Notes under the pieces: model-generated
What the model saw: the letters and a program-made list of their open reading frames with translations, nothing else
Told to the model about the DNA's origin: nothing
The model's database searches: none
NCBI RefSeq assembly: GCF_016283395.1
Contig: NZ_JAEEMU010000033.1
Location: 124,001 to 188,000, forward strand
Length of the DNA: 64,000 bases
Direction: 5' to 3'
Source of the DNA: Ruminococcus sp.
Lineage (GTDB): Bacteria > Bacillota_A > Clostridia > Oscillospirales > Ruminococcaceae
Translations under genes and position numbers: made by a program
Shown here: piece by piece, positions 38,161 through 47,963 of the stretch
How positions within the stretch are numbered: position 1 is the stretch's first letter
Layout of the letters: the number at the start of each line of letters is the position of its first letter

Positions 38161-39831
38161 ATGAATAACGTTAGCAAGTATACAAGACAATTCTTTGAAG
38201 CACCTAAAACCGATATGAAATGGACACAGAGATCATATGTTGACAAAGCACCTGTATGGTGCAGTGTCGATCTCCGTGACGGAAATCAGGCTCTCATAGT
38301 ACCCATGAGCCTCGGCGAAAAGCTGGAGTTTTTCAAGATGCTGGTGGATATCGGCTTCAAGGAGATAGAGATCGGCTTCCCTGCCGCTTCTGATACCGAA
38401 TACAACTTCTGCCGCGCACTCATCGAACAGGATCTCATACCCGATGATGTTGCCATACAGGTGCTCACACAGTCCCGTGAACACATCATCGAAAAGACAT
38501 TTGAAGCTCTGAAAGGCTGCAAGAATGCAATAGTCCACCTCTACAACTCAACATCTGTAGCACAGAGAGAGCAGGTGTTCCGCAAAAGCAAGGAAGAGAT
38601 AATAGATATCGCCGTCAGCGGTGCTAAGCTCTGCAAGGAATACCGTGAAAGATATGAGGGCAATTTCAGGTTTGAATACTCACCCGAAAGCTTCACAGGT
38701 ACAGAGCCCGAATTCGCACTTGAAGTATGCAACGCCGTCCTCGATGTATGGCAGCCCACTGCCGATGACAAGGTGATAATCAATCTCCCTGTTACGGTGC
38801 AGCTCTCAATGCCCCATATCTACGCAAATCAGGTGGAGTATATGTGCGAGAACCTCAGATACCGTGAAAATGTCATAGTCTCACTCCACCCACACAACGA
38901 CCGCGGCTGCGCCATAGCCGATACGGAAATGGGACTCCTTGCAGGTGCAGATCGTGTTGAGGGTACTCTCTTCGGCAACGGCGAGCGTACAGGCAATGTG
39001 GATATAATAACACTTGCTATGAATATGTACTCACAGGGAATTGATCCCAAGTTGGAATTCGGCGATATACCGTCTATATCCGAGACATATTCAAGGCTTA
39101 CGAATATGAGCATATATGAACGCCAGCCCTATTCGGGCAAGCTGGTATTCGCAGCATTCAGCGGCTCACATCAGGACGCTATCGCCAAGGGCATGAAATG
39201 GCGCGAGGAAAAGGGTGAAACTGTCTGGAACGTGCCTTATCTCCCACTTGATCCGAAAGATATCGGCAGAGAGTACGAATCCGATGTTATCCGCATCAAC
39301 AGCCAGTCGGGCAAGGGCGGTATCGGCTATATCCTCGAAACACGCTTCGGTTATGATCTTCCGAAGAAGATGCGCGAAAATGTGGGCTATCTGGTCAAGG
39401 GCATTTCCGACCGCGACCACAGGGAGCTTCTCCCCGACGAGGTATACAGGATATTCAAGGAAAACTACGTGGATATCATCATGCCTATTGAGATCACGGA
39501 AACTCACTTCAAACAGCGTGACGGCATCGAAGCTTCTGTCAGCTTCAAGTACAAGGGCAGAAAGGTCACAGCTACCAATACAGGTAACGGTCGTCTTGAC
39601 GCTGTCAGCAACGCTATACGCTCATACACAGGTCTGGATTACAGCCTTAATACCTACTCGGAACACGCTCTCGAAGTCGGTTCGGCATCAAAGGCTGTAT
39701 CCTATGTTGAGATAGTTGCAGGAAACGGCATGAGCTTCTGGGGAACGGGTATCGACAACGATATCATCACTTCTTCCGTTAAGGCTCTTGTCAGCGCGGT
39801 AAACAATATGCTCACAAAAAATCTGACATAA
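38161..39831 (+). CDS. leuA: 2-isopropylmalate synthase (type 2, yeast-like)
   Basis: First committed step of leucine synthesis: acetyl-CoA plus 2-oxoisovalerate. 556 aa: TIM barrel with VDLRDGNQALIVPMS (metal Asp), GFKEIEIGFPAAS, SLHPHNDRGCAIA (metal His) and GTLFGNGERTGN; a C-terminal regulatory domain (about 430-556) for leucine feedback. ATG 38161 has GGAGG upstream; the longer ORF from 38026 translates the T-box terminator and is rejected. Controlled by the preceding T-box. Confidence 0.96.
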   Translation: MNNVSKYTRQFFEAPKTDMKWTQRSYVDKAPVWCSVDLRDGNQALIVPMSLGEKLEFFKMLVDIGFKEIEIGFPAASDTEYNFCRALIEQDLIPDDVAIQVLTQSREHIIEKTFEALKGCKNAIVHLYNSTSVAQREQVFRKSKEEIIDIAVSGAKLCKEYRERYEGNFRFEYSPESFTGTEPEFALEVCNAVLDVWQPTADDKVIINLPVTVQLSMPHIYANQVEYMCENLRYRENVIVSLHPHNDRGCAIADTEMGLLAGADRVEGTLFGNGERTGNVDIITLAMNMYSQGIDPKLEFGDIPSISETYSRLTNMSIYERQPYSGKLVFAAFSGSHQDAIAKGMKWREEKGETVWNVPYLPLDPKDIGREYESDVIRINSQSGKGGIGYILETRFGYDLPKKMRENVGYLVKGISDRDHRELLPDEVYRIFKENYVDIIMPIEITETHFKQRDGIEASVSFKYKGRKVTATNTGNGRLDAVSNAIRSYTGLDYSLNTYSEHALEVGSASKAVSYVEIVAGNGMSFWGTGIDNDIITSSVKALVSAVNNMLTKNLT

Positions 39832-39896
39832 TGCACAAACCAACACATCAAAAATATATCAAGCAGTCAAAAAATTCTGAAATACACTGCGCCTTA

Positions 39897-39925
39897 TTGA
39901 TTTTATCGCCCCAAAGTGATATAAT
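39897..39925 (+). promoter_or_regulatory. Promoter for the ilvB leader
   Basis: TTGATT (39897-39902), 17 nt, TATAAT (39920-39925). It directs a leader of about 240 nt that contains a small ORF and a terminator. Confidence 0.85.
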
Positions 39926-39957
39926 ACAAATATATTAATCAGCAAGGAGCGAGAATA

Positions 39958-40065
39958 ATGAGAACTGTATTCACAAGCACAGGTCATGTCATTATTTCAG
40001 GCGCAGTCATCACTGTATCTGTCTGTAAATTCTTTTCGTTCTGTCCGAAAGCCGCTCTTGCCTGA
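39958..40065 (+). CDS. Putative ilv leader peptide
   Basis: 35 codons, ATG 39958 to TGA 40065, with a strong AAGGAG site. The peptide has five Val and three Ile within 22 residues (HVIISGAVITVSV) and then KFFSFCPKAALA. It lies between the promoter and a terminator in front of ilvB, the layout of a translation-coupled attenuator. Shortage of Ile/Val tRNA would stall the ribosome over these codons. Confidence 0.65.
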   Translation: MRTVFTSTGHVIISGAVITVSVCKFFSFCPKAALA

Positions 40066-40123
40066 TAAAAGTATATCTTATGCAAAGAAGCTTTGACCTC
40101 CGACAGAATGTCGGAGGTTTTTT
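40039..40123 (+). terminator. Attenuator terminator upstream of ilvB
   Basis: ACCTCCGACA (40096-40105), loop GAA, TGTCGGAGGT (40109-40118), T-run to 40123. A competing antiterminator is possible: TTCTGTC at 40039-40045, inside the leader ORF, is complementary to GACAGAA at 40102-40108 in the terminator 5' arm and loop. Confidence 0.75.
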
Positions 40124-40170
40124 GTTTACACATATTATCACCAACAATAAATAAAAAAGGATCGGATCAT

Positions 40171-41853
40171 ATGAAGATATCAGGTGCAAAAATAGTTGTT
40201 GAAATACTGATCGAACAGGGCTGTGATACTATATTCGGCTATCCGGGCGGTCAGGTAATAGATCTTTTTGACGAGCTATATACCGCTAAGAAGCGTATTA
40301 AACATATACTCACCGCCCACGAACAGGGCGCAGCTCATGCTGCTGACGGCTATGCAAGGTCAACAGGAAAGGTGGGCGTTGTCATCGCTACATCGGGTCC
40401 CGGAGCTACAAACCTCGTAACAGGCATAGCTACCGCTTATCTTGACTCTGTTCCCATGGTCGCTATCACAGGAAACGTTTCCTGCGATTTCATCGGACGC
40501 GACAGCTTTCAGGAAGTTGATATAGTAGGCATAACCATGCCTATTACAAAGCATAATTTCATAGTCAAGGATATAAAGGACCTTGCCGACACTCTCCGTA
40601 CTGCCTTCAAGATCGCAAAATCAGGCAGACCTGGACCTGTACTTGTGGATATCCCCAAGGATATACAGCTTGCGCAGTATGAATTCGAGGCTAATGCTCA
40701 GCCTGTTATCCCCTATCCCCTTATCTTCTCTTCGGAACAGAAACTGAAAAAGGCTGCCGAGCTTATCAACGCTTCCGAAAGACCTTATATCTACTTCGGC
40801 GGCGGAATCATCAACGGCAAGGCTTCCGCACAGATAATGGCACTCGCTGAGAAAATAGACGCACCTATGGGCTGTTCGCTCATGGGACTTTCCGCAGTCC
40901 CCTCGGACTATCCCCGTTTTCTCGGTATGCAGGGCAGACACGGACATTATGCATCGACAGTTGCCGAGGACGAGGCTGACCTTATAATCACCCTCGGTGC
41001 AAGATTCAGCGACCGCTCCACATGGGAGACCAGCAGGTCACTGAAAAAATTCAGCATAATCCACATTGATATAGACGGCGCGGAGCTTAACAAGAATATC
41101 CCTGCCGACCTTTCCATACGCGGCGATATCCTCGATGCTGTGGAGCGTCTCACTGCCATGATAGATGAAAAAAAACACCCTGCATGGACTTCGCGTATCG
41201 CTAAGCTGAGAGAAGAGGAAAAACGCCTGACAAAGGCTGCACACAAGAAGATAAAGGGAAAGCTTAACCCTTACGATATAATTGATACCATAAGCTCATA
41301 TGCTCCCGATGATGCTATCGTAGTCACAGACGTAGGTCAGCATCAGATGTGGACTGCTCAGAGATATCCCCTCAAAAAGCCACGTACCTTCCTTTCAAGC
41401 GGCGGTCTGGGCACAATGGGCTACGGCCTCGGCGCAGCTATCGGAGCTGCAATGGCAACAGGAAAAAGAGTCGTTCTCTTCACAGGTGACGGAAGCTTCG
41501 GCATGGACCTTAATGAGCTTGCTACAGCCGTTTCTCAGGAACTGCCCATAACCATAATTATTATGGATAACGGCGTTCTTGGAATGGTAAGACAGTGGCA
41601 GACACTTTACCTCGACAAGCACTACTCCAATACCACTCTCGACCGCAAAACGGACTTCGTAAAGCTTGCGGAGGCTTTCGGTGCAGAGGGCGGACGTGCC
41701 TGCGATACCAAACAGCTGAAAAAGCTGGCTGAAAAAGCCTTTTCGTGCAGCAGTACTTTCGTCATCGACTGCGCAGTGGACAGCGATGAATTCGTACTTC
41801 CGATGCTTCCCCCAAGCGGTTCGGTAGACGATATTATTACCGAGATCAAGTGA
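40171..41853 (+). CDS. ilvB: Acetolactate synthase, large (catalytic) subunit
   Basis: First common step of Val/Leu/Ile synthesis. 560 aa ThDP- and FAD-dependent enzyme: catalytic Glu in AHEQGAAHAADGYARSTG (about 47-64), GNVSCDFIGRDSFQEVD, GARFSDRSTW, and ThDP/Mg motif GDGSFGMDLNELATAV...DNGVLGMV (about 439-470). ATG 40171 chosen (AAAAGG upstream); an in-frame ATG at 40093 lies in the terminator stem. Behind a leader-peptide attenuator and followed by ilvN. Confidence 0.95.
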   Translation: MKISGAKIVVEILIEQGCDTIFGYPGGQVIDLFDELYTAKKRIKHILTAHEQGAAHAADGYARSTGKVGVVIATSGPGATNLVTGIATAYLDSVPMVAITGNVSCDFIGRDSFQEVDIVGITMPITKHNFIVKDIKDLADTLRTAFKIAKSGRPGPVLVDIPKDIQLAQYEFEANAQPVIPYPLIFSSEQKLKKAAELINASERPYIYFGGGIINGKASAQIMALAEKIDAPMGCSLMGLSAVPSDYPRFLGMQGRHGHYASTVAEDEADLIITLGARFSDRSTWETSRSLKKFSIIHIDIDGAELNKNIPADLSIRGDILDAVERLTAMIDEKKHPAWTSRIAKLREEEKRLTKAAHKKIKGKLNPYDIIDTISSYAPDDAIVVTDVGQHQMWTAQRYPLKKPRTFLSSGGLGTMGYGLGAAIGAAMATGKRVVLFTGDGSFGMDLNELATAVSQELPITIIIMDNGVLGMVRQWQTLYLDKHYSNTTLDRKTDFVKLAEAFGAEGGRACDTKQLKKLAEKAFSCSSTFVIDCAVDSDEFVLPMLPPSGSVDDIITEIK

Positions 41854-41863
41854 GGTGACAGTT

Positions 41864-42364
41864 ATGGATCAGTATGTAATCGGAGTTATAGTAGCAAACG
41901 TATCAGGTGTACTTTCACGAGTTTCGGGAATGTTCACACGCCGCGGCTTCAATATCGACAGCCTTACTGTTGGCGAGACCGAGTCAAGCGGATTTTCAAG
42001 AATAACTATCGCCTTTCACGGCGATGAGGATATAAAGGAGCGTATACTGCATCAGCTCCAGAAGCTCTATGACGTAAGAGAAGTAGAGGTAATGGACAAG
42101 AACGAGACAGTAATACGCGAGCTGTTGCTCATAAAGGTAAGAAACAAGGCTGATATCCGACAGGATATCATGACTGCCGTTGAGATATTCCGCTCAAAGA
42201 TAGTGGATTACTCCCCTGCTTCACTTACCTGCGAGCTGACAGGCGAGACTTCAAAGATAGACGCATTCATCGAGCTTCTGAAACCATTCGGCATAATGGA
42301 GATGTGCCGCACTGGTATCGTGGCTATAGAGCGCGGTGAGAACTGCCTCAAAACAGTGAAATAA
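41864..42364 (+). CDS. ilvN: Acetolactate synthase, small (regulatory) subunit
   Basis: 166 aa. N-terminal ACT domain (YVIGVIVANVSGVLSRVSGMFTRRGFNIDSLTVGETE) binds valine for feedback control; the C-terminal domain is the usual activating part. ATG 41864 has GAGGTGA 5 nt upstream; GTG 41855 is inside that site. Begins 10 nt after ilvB. Confidence 0.95.
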   Translation: MDQYVIGVIVANVSGVLSRVSGMFTRRGFNIDSLTVGETESSGFSRITIAFHGDEDIKERILHQLQKLYDVREVEVMDKNETVIRELLLIKVRNKADIRQDIMTAVEIFRSKIVDYSPASLTCELTGETSKIDAFIELLKPFGIMEMCRTGIVAIERGENCLKTVK

Positions 42365-42415
42365 AAACGCCATGGTCTGTGTAAAGACCAATATATATGA
42401 AAGAAGCGTGTAAAA

Positions 42416-43684
42416 ATGTCAATGACAATGACGCAGAAGATACTTGCGGCTCATTCGGGCAAGGAGTCCGTCAGCGCAGGAGAGCTTATCCTCGCAGACC
42501 TCGATCTCGTTCTCGGAAACGATATCACCTCTCCCGTAGCTATAAAGGAGTTCGCAAAGCTTGGCAAGGACAGCGTGTTCGACAAAAACAAGGTCACAAT
42601 GGTCATGGATCATTTTGCCCCCAATAAGGACATAAAAGCGGCAGAGCAGTGCAAGATGTGCCGTGATTTCTGCAGCGAAAAGGAAGTCACACATTTTTAC
42701 GATGTGGGAGAAATGGGCATTGAACACGCTCTGCTCCCCGAAAAAGGACTTGTCACAGCAGGTAATGTTGTCATTGGCGCAGACTCCCACACCTGTACCT
42801 ACGGTGCTCTCGGAGCATTCTCAACAGGCGTAGGCTCTACGGATATGGCTTGCGGCATGGCTGTGGGTAAGGCATGGTTCAAAGTGCCCTCAGCAATAAA
42901 GTTCGACCTGACGGGCAGTCTCCGCAGATACGTTTCGGGAAAGGACGTTATTCTCCACATTATCGGCATAATAGGCGTTGACGGCGCACTTTACCGCTCT
43001 ATGGAGTTCACAGGTGAGGGACTTTCCTCACTTTCAATGGCTGACCGCCTCTGCATAGCGAATATGGCTATCGAAGCAGGCGCAAAGAACGGGATTTTCG
43101 AGGTTGACGATATCACCCTTGACTATATCCGTCAGCACGGAGGTGCAGAGCCTGTTATATACAAGGCTGACCCCGATGCGGAGTACGATGAAGTCATAGA
43201 TATAGATCTTTCTCAGATTGAACCTACCGTGGCTTTTCCGCATCTTCCCGAAAACGCAAGAACGTTCGATAACATAGGCGAAATCAAGATAGATCAGGTA
43301 GTTATCGGCTCATGCACAAACGGCAGACTTGAGGACCTTATAGCTGCCGCTGAGATAATGAAAGGACACAAAGTCGCAAAAAATGTCCGCGTTATCATTA
43401 TCCCTGCAACTCAGCAGATATACCTTGATGCTATGGAAATGGGACTTCTCCGCACATTCATCGAAAGCGGCGCAGTAGTCTCAACACCTACCTGCGGTCC
43501 GTGTTTAGGCGGATATATGGGAATACTTGCCGCAGGAGAAAGAGCTGTGACCACCACCAACCGCAATTTCGTGGGACGTATGGGACACCCCGAGTCCGAG
43601 GTATATCTTGCAAGTCCTGCAACTGCCGCAGCAAGTGCGCTTACAGGCAGAATAACAAGTCCGTGGGAGGTAATGGAAAAATGA
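42416..43684 (+). CDS. leuC: 3-isopropylmalate dehydratase, large subunit
   Basis: Isomerises 2- to 3-isopropylmalate with LeuD. 422 aa, the shorter archaeal/Clostridial type. Fe-S ligands: [10 protein letters not shown] (about 300) and [12 protein letters not shown] (about 360-364); substrate-site [36 protein letters not shown] weak. Overlaps leuD by ATGA, as typical of a two-subunit enzyme. Confidence 0.95.
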   Translation: MSMTMTQKILAAHSGKESVSAGELILADLDLVLGNDITSPVAIKEFAKLGKDSVFDKNKVTMVMDHFAPNKDIKAAEQCKMCRDFCSEKEVTHFYDVGEMGIEHALLPEKGLVTAGNVVIGADSHTCTYGALGAFSTGVGSTDMACGMAVGKAWFKVPSAIKFDLTGSLRRYVSGKDVILHIIGIIGVDGALYRSMEFTGEGLSSLSMADRLCIANMAIEAGAKNGIFEVDDITLDYIRQHGGAEPVIYKADPDAEYDEVIDIDLSQIEPTVAFPHLPENARTFDNIGEIKIDQVVIGSCTNGRLEDLIAAAEIMKGHKVAKNVRVIIIPATQQIYLDAMEMGLLRTFIESGAVVSTPTCGPCLGGYMGILAAGERAVTTTNRNFVGRMGHPESEVYLASPATAAASALTGRITSPWEVMEK

Positions 43685-44172
43685 AATACACAGGAAATGT
43701 TATAAAATACGGCGATAACGTTGATACAGACGTTATTATCCCTGCACGTTACCTCAATACCAGTGACCATGCCGAGCTTGCAAGCCACTGCATGGAGGAT
43801 CTCGACAAGACCTTTGTGAGCCGTGTTCAAAACGGCGATATCATAGTTGCAGGTCAGAACTTCGGCTGCGGCTCGTCACGTGAACACGCTCCCATAGCTA
43901 TAAAGGCAAGCGGAGTATCACTTGTTATCGCAAATAGTTTCGCGCGTATATTCTACCGCAACGCAATAAATATCGGACTTGCTATCGTGGAATGTCCTGC
44001 GGCAGCCGAGGAGATATCCGAGGGCGACAAGGTGGAAGCCGACCTTGATAACGGTATCATACGCAATTTAACTACGGGTAAGGAGTACAAAACAGCTCCT
44101 TTCCCCGAATTCATACAGAAAATAATCGAAAACGGCGGACTTATGCAGTCCATTTCCAACGGTACATTCTGA
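43681..44172 (+). CDS. leuD: 3-isopropylmalate dehydratase, small subunit
   Basis: 163 aa swivel domain: [20 protein letters not shown] near the N-terminus and [18 protein letters not shown] (about 59-76). The short form pairs with the 422-aa LeuC. Start overlaps the leuC stop (ATGA); the ORF extending further upstream is out of frame with real coding sequence. Confidence 0.95.
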   Translation: MKYTGNVIKYGDNVDTDVIIPARYLNTSDHAELASHCMEDLDKTFVSRVQNGDIIVAGQNFGCGSSREHAPIAIKASGVSLVIANSFARIFYRNAINIGLAIVECPAAAEEISEGDKVEADLDNGIIRNLTTGKEYKTAPFPEFIQKIIENGGLMQSISNGTF

Positions 44173-44182
44173 GGAAACGTAA

Positions 44183-44629
44183 ATGATAGCAAAAATAATC
44201 GTAAAATGTATCATTTACAATAAAAAACTCAACCGATTTCTTCTGATAAAACGCTGTGAAAGCGATGACACAGGCGCAAATACATGGGAAAATGCAGGCG
44301 GCAATATCGAAAGCGGAGAGACTCCCGAGGAAGCAATAAAAAGAGAAGTCAGGGAAGAAACAGGCATTACGGATATAAGGATAGGCAATATCGCTTATGT
44401 TGCGATCTTAAACCATGAGCTTCCCGACCTGCTCATAGTATATCTGTGCGAAACAGATGAAGAAAACGTAAGGCTTAGCTTTGAGCACAGTTCCTTTGTA
44501 TGGGCTGACGAGCAACAGTGCAGGTCTTTGCTTCCCTCGGAGATAATCGGCGATTTTGAGAAGAACAATGTATTTGATATTCTGAGGGGCGGTAACGGAT
44601 CTCCGCCTGAACACGTTAAAGTTAAGTAA
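44183..44629 (+). CDS. NUDIX hydrolase
   Basis: 148 aa. Complete Nudix box G-x5-E-x7-REV-x-EE-x-GI (about residues 38-60), so it should cleave nucleoside diphosphate-X compounds; substrate unknown. RBS GAGGAAACG. Starts 10 nt after leuD and is followed by a membrane protein, both inserted between leuD and leuB. Housekeeping or damaged-nucleotide role possible. Confidence 0.9.
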   Translation: MIAKIIVKCIIYNKKLNRFLLIKRCESDDTGANTWENAGGNIESGETPEEAIKREVREETGITDIRIGNIAYVAILNHELPDLLIVYLCETDEENVRLSFEHSSFVWADEQQCRSLLPSEIIGDFEKNNVFDILRGGNGSPPEHVKVK

Positions 44630-44644
44630 ATTACGGAGATAATT

Positions 44645-45295
44645 ATGACAGACATCAACTGCCTTCTTGCAGGACTGACGCAACTGCTCGGTCCGCTGCT
44701 CCTGCTGATATTCTGGCACAAAAAAACAGGCGCACGGATACTCCCTGCACCTGCTGCGCTTGCGGTATGCTTCCCTGTTTTTATAGTTGCGGGAGCTATC
44801 CGCTCAGGATTTGACCGCAGTGACTGGCTCTCCTTTTATTTACAGCAGGGACTGCTCTACGGCATATTTGAGGAGGGCGCAAAGTTCCTTGTGCTGCGGT
44901 ATCTGCTAACCTCCTATGACGACCGCAGGGACGCTGTTACCTACGGCATAGGTCACAGTGCATTCGAGGAATTCGGTGCAGGAATGGCTTGCCTTAATCT
45001 TATCGGCACGGGCAGAGCAGCTTCCGATATTTTTCTCGTGAATTTAGTATCATTCATAGAAGGCTCGGCATTCTGCATTGCCGTGACTGTGCTCATATTC
45101 TACGGCATACAGATGAACAAATCAAAGCTCATGCTGCCTTTAGCCATGTTTCTGCACTTTATAAGCAATTTCATCGGCGGAGCCCTGATAACGTCTGCCT
45201 CAATGGTACTCAGTTTGCTGACAACAGCAGGTATGTGCTATGCTGCATATCGCTGCTATAAGGCACTGGAAACTCAATCAGAAAAACAGTGGTAA
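44645..45295 (+). CDS. YhfC-like intramembrane protease-family protein
   Basis: 216 aa with about six TM helices. Motifs of the YhfC/PrsW-like membrane protease superfamily are visible: YGIFEEGAKFLVLRYLL (about 77-93), GIGHSAFEEFGAGM (about 103-116) and AMFLHFISNFIGG (about 175-187), giving the Glu/Glu-His-His set expected. Substrate unknown. RBS ACGGAG. Between the NUDIX gene and leuB. Confidence 0.75.
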   Translation: MTDINCLLAGLTQLLGPLLLLIFWHKKTGARILPAPAALAVCFPVFIVAGAIRSGFDRSDWLSFYLQQGLLYGIFEEGAKFLVLRYLLTSYDDRRDAVTYGIGHSAFEEFGAGMACLNLIGTGRAASDIFLVNLVSFIEGSAFCIAVTVLIFYGIQMNKSKLMLPLAMFLHFISNFIGGALITSASMVLSLLTTAGMCYAAYRCYKALETQSEKQW

Positions 45296-45312
45296 GCTAT
45301 TGGAAACGTTTA

Positions 45313-45378
45313 TCAAGCGAGGATATCTCGCTTTGAATATATCATTCAGCTGTCAGGAAGCATTCATGGCTGACAGCC
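45313..45378. other. Two hairpins upstream of leuB
   Basis: AAGCGAG/CTCGCTT (45315-45333, loop GATAT) and GCTGTCA (45349-45355)/TGACAGC (45371-45377). They lack a T-run; possibly processing or regulatory hairpins separating leuB from the upstream genes. Confidence 0.45.
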
Positions 45379-45399
45379 GAAAACAGAAAGGGTGATATT

Positions 45400-46473
45400 A
45401 TGAGACTTAAAGTAGCATTGTTAAAGGGCGACGGAATAGGTCCCGAGATAGTGGACAGTGCCGTTGCGGTACTAAAAAAGATAGCCGATAAATTCGGTCA
45501 CGAATTCGTTTTCACGCCATACCTCATAGGCGGCTGTGCCATAGATGAAATGGGCATACCTCTCCCACCTGAGACAATAGACGGCTGTCTGGAGTCTGAC
45601 AGCATACTTCTCGGTTCTGTAGGCGGTCCTAAGTGGGACGACCAGCCCGGTGATAACCGTCCCGAAAAGGCTCTCCTCGGTATCCGTGAAGCCCTTGGAC
45701 TATTTACGAACCTGCGTCCTGCAAAGCTGTACCCTGCTCTCCGCGAAGCTTCTCCGCTGAAAGATGAAGTCATCGGCAGCGGATTTGATATAATGATAGT
45801 CCGCGAGCTTACAGGCGGTATATACTTCGGCGACCGGGGCTACCGCGAGGGAAAGTACGGCAGAGAAGCCTACGATACCGAAGCTTATAGTGTCACCGAG
45901 ATAGAGCGTATAGGCAGAGTTGCCTTTGAAACTGCCATGAAGCGCAGAAAACGCCTTTGCAGCATCGACAAGGCAAATGTCCTTGAATCCTCAAGACTCT
46001 GGCGCAAGACCATGCATGAGCTCGCATTGAAATATCCTAATGTAAAGTATACAGATATGATCGTGGACAACGCCGCAATGCAGCTGATACGCGATCCCCA
46101 GCAGTTTGACGTTATCGTTACATCAAATATGTTCGGAGATATACTTTCAGATGAAGCTTCACAGTTAACAGGCTCTATCGGTATGCTGGCTTCTGCATCG
46201 CTGGGAGCTTCAAAGCGTGGTATGTTCGAGCCTATACACGGTTCTGCACCTGATATCGCAGGCAAAAATCAGGCAAACCCTATAGCTGCTATCCTTTCGG
46301 GAGCAATGATGCTCCGCTATTCCGCAGGTCTTTCCGAAGAAGCAGATGCCATTGAAGCAGCTGTGGAAAAGGCACTAGCAAAAGGCTGCCGCACCGCGGA
46401 TATCAGAGGCAGCAGCAGAGAAACACCTCTTACCTGTACCCAGATGACACAGGCAATACTTGAAGTTCTTTAA
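45400..46473 (+). CDS. leuB: 3-isopropylmalate dehydrogenase
   Basis: NAD-dependent oxidative decarboxylation of 3-isopropylmalate. 357 aa: [98 protein letters not shown] and [30 protein letters not shown]. Completes leuABCD in this region. Confidence 0.96.
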   Translation: MRLKVALLKGDGIGPEIVDSAVAVLKKIADKFGHEFVFTPYLIGGCAIDEMGIPLPPETIDGCLESDSILLGSVGGPKWDDQPGDNRPEKALLGIREALGLFTNLRPAKLYPALREASPLKDEVIGSGFDIMIVRELTGGIYFGDRGYREGKYGREAYDTEAYSVTEIERIGRVAFETAMKRRKRLCSIDKANVLESSRLWRKTMHELALKYPNVKYTDMIVDNAAMQLIRDPQQFDVIVTSNMFGDILSDEASQLTGSIGMLASASLGASKRGMFEPIHGSAPDIAGKNQANPIAAILSGAMMLRYSAGLSEEADAIEAAVEKALAKGCRTADIRGSSRETPLTCTQMTQAILEVL

Positions 46474-46846
46474 ATTATGTTATAAGTTCGCATGAACTCA
46501 TTCATAGTTTTTTAGAATATCTTCATTCTGTTTTTTATCATTCACAGCACTTTCTGTTCGTTAAAAATAATACTAAGATACAGTGCTGTAATCCTTTTTC
46601 AGCTCCCGTGCATACTTGCTCCGGCAGCTAAAAAATCCCTTAATACAGGCAAATTTGCAGATGATCCCTTTCTTGATATTCTCTCATTTCAAGTGAAAAT
46701 ATGCTAAAATATGCAAAAGAATATATGTCAGGATATATATAATAAAGTTTTAACTTTATCCCCTTGACAAAGCTCTCAAAAGTGATTATTATATGCATAT
46801 ACCAGCAAACAACAAACCAATTCCTTTCACTTAAAGGAGAATAAAA
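46474..46846 (+). other. Intergenic region leuB to lipoprotein
   Basis: No gene in 373 nt. Apart from the promoter at 46764-46792 I see only AT-rich DNA with a weak GTTC/GAAC hairpin just after leuB and an AACTTTA-rich stretch before the promoter. Confidence 0.5.
46764..46792 (+). promoter_or_regulatory. Sigma-A promoter for the lipoprotein pair
   Basis: TTGACA (46764-46769), 17 nt, TATTAT (46787-46792). Confidence 0.85.
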
Positions 46847-47914
46847 ATGAAAAAGGGAATATATGAATTCACAGCATTAGTTATGGCATTAACACTTGTA
46901 GGCTGCGGTTCTGACAAGAACAAGACTTCCGACAAGGAAAGCAAGTCATCAAAGACTACAGTTTCTTCTGACGAAAATAAAGAAAGCTCAACATCAGGCA
47001 AAAGCTCACTTGACATAAAAAACTATGCAGGCGAATATGTCATGACAAGCTATGGTACAGAAGATGACGGTTATCCTGATGTATTTGATATCGAAGATAT
47101 CGCAGATACACTTGAGAATGATCCTATGACCATTTCCGAGGACGGTACTTTGCATTTCTGCGGTAAAGATTACAAGCTTGTTACGGAAAAAGTCTTTGAC
47201 AAATTCGATAAAGAAGAAAATGTCTACAGCGTTGAAGGAAGCGGATTTGACTTTGATAAATACTACAAATCCAAACGTATGTCGATCAAATGCGTAGATA
47301 AAGACTATGAGGGCGTTGCTTATTTCACAGCATCAGAAAGTCAGTCAAAATTTGACGAAGATACAGTTTTCAAATCCTTTACACTTCATATTACAGCAAA
47401 AGGCGATGAAAAATGTGCTTTAAGCCTTTCATTTGATTCAAAAGAAGATTTTGACAAACAGGGTGCTCGTGTGGTCTTTAATAAAACCAAATCTGCCGAT
47501 AAGATACCTGACATAAAAGACTATGCAGGTAAATATATGTTAAAATCTTACAACGGCTGTGATTTGTACGATGCATTTGATGTTAAGACGATATCAGACG
47601 CTCTTGTAAACGATCCTATGTCTATTTCCGAGGACGGGACACTTCATTTCTATGGCAAGGACTATAAGCTCGTTCCTGAAGGTTCTTACTCTCTTTCCAA
47701 TATCTACAGTGCGGAAGGAAGCGGTTTCAACTATAATACATATACCGAATCAATGGGATTTGGCAGTTCGGAATGTGCTGACAATGAATATGAAGGTGTT
47801 GCTTTTTTTGAAGCAGACAAGGAATGGGACAAATATGAGCTGTACATTACAGCAAATGGCTATAAATCATGCGATTTGAGATTATCATTTGTTCCTGTAG
47901 ACAGCGAGTCTTAA
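46847..47914 (+). CDS. Lipoprotein with two copies of a YAGxY/SEDGTLHF domain
   Basis: 355 aa. Lipoprotein signal with TLVGC (Cys20), a Ser/Lys-rich linker (about 21-56), then two repeats of one domain: IKNYAGEYVM ... DPMTISEDGTLHFCGKDYKLV ... VYSVEGSGFDFDKYYKS (about 57-215) and IKDYAGKYML ... DPMSISEDGTLHFYGKDYKLV ... IYSAEGSGFNYNTYTES (about 223-350). Acidic, extracytoplasmic. Not recognised. RBS AAAGGAG; the upstream 20 nt are nearly identical to those of the next gene, indicating gene duplication. Confidence 0.8.
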   Translation: MKKGIYEFTALVMALTLVGCGSDKNKTSDKESKSSKTTVSSDENKESSTSGKSSLDIKNYAGEYVMTSYGTEDDGYPDVFDIEDIADTLENDPMTISEDGTLHFCGKDYKLVTEKVFDKFDKEENVYSVEGSGFDFDKYYKSKRMSIKCVDKDYEGVAYFTASESQSKFDEDTVFKSFTLHITAKGDEKCALSLSFDSKEDFDKQGARVVFNKTKSADKIPDIKDYAGKYMLKSYNGCDLYDAFDVKTISDALVNDPMSISEDGTLHFYGKDYKLVPEGSYSLSNIYSAEGSGFNYNTYTESMGFGSSECADNEYEGVAFFEADKEWDKYELYITANGYKSCDLRLSFVPVDSES

Positions 47915-47963
47915 TAGAATTCAATCAATAAAAAAGGGATTTACATATTAAAGGAGAATAAAA

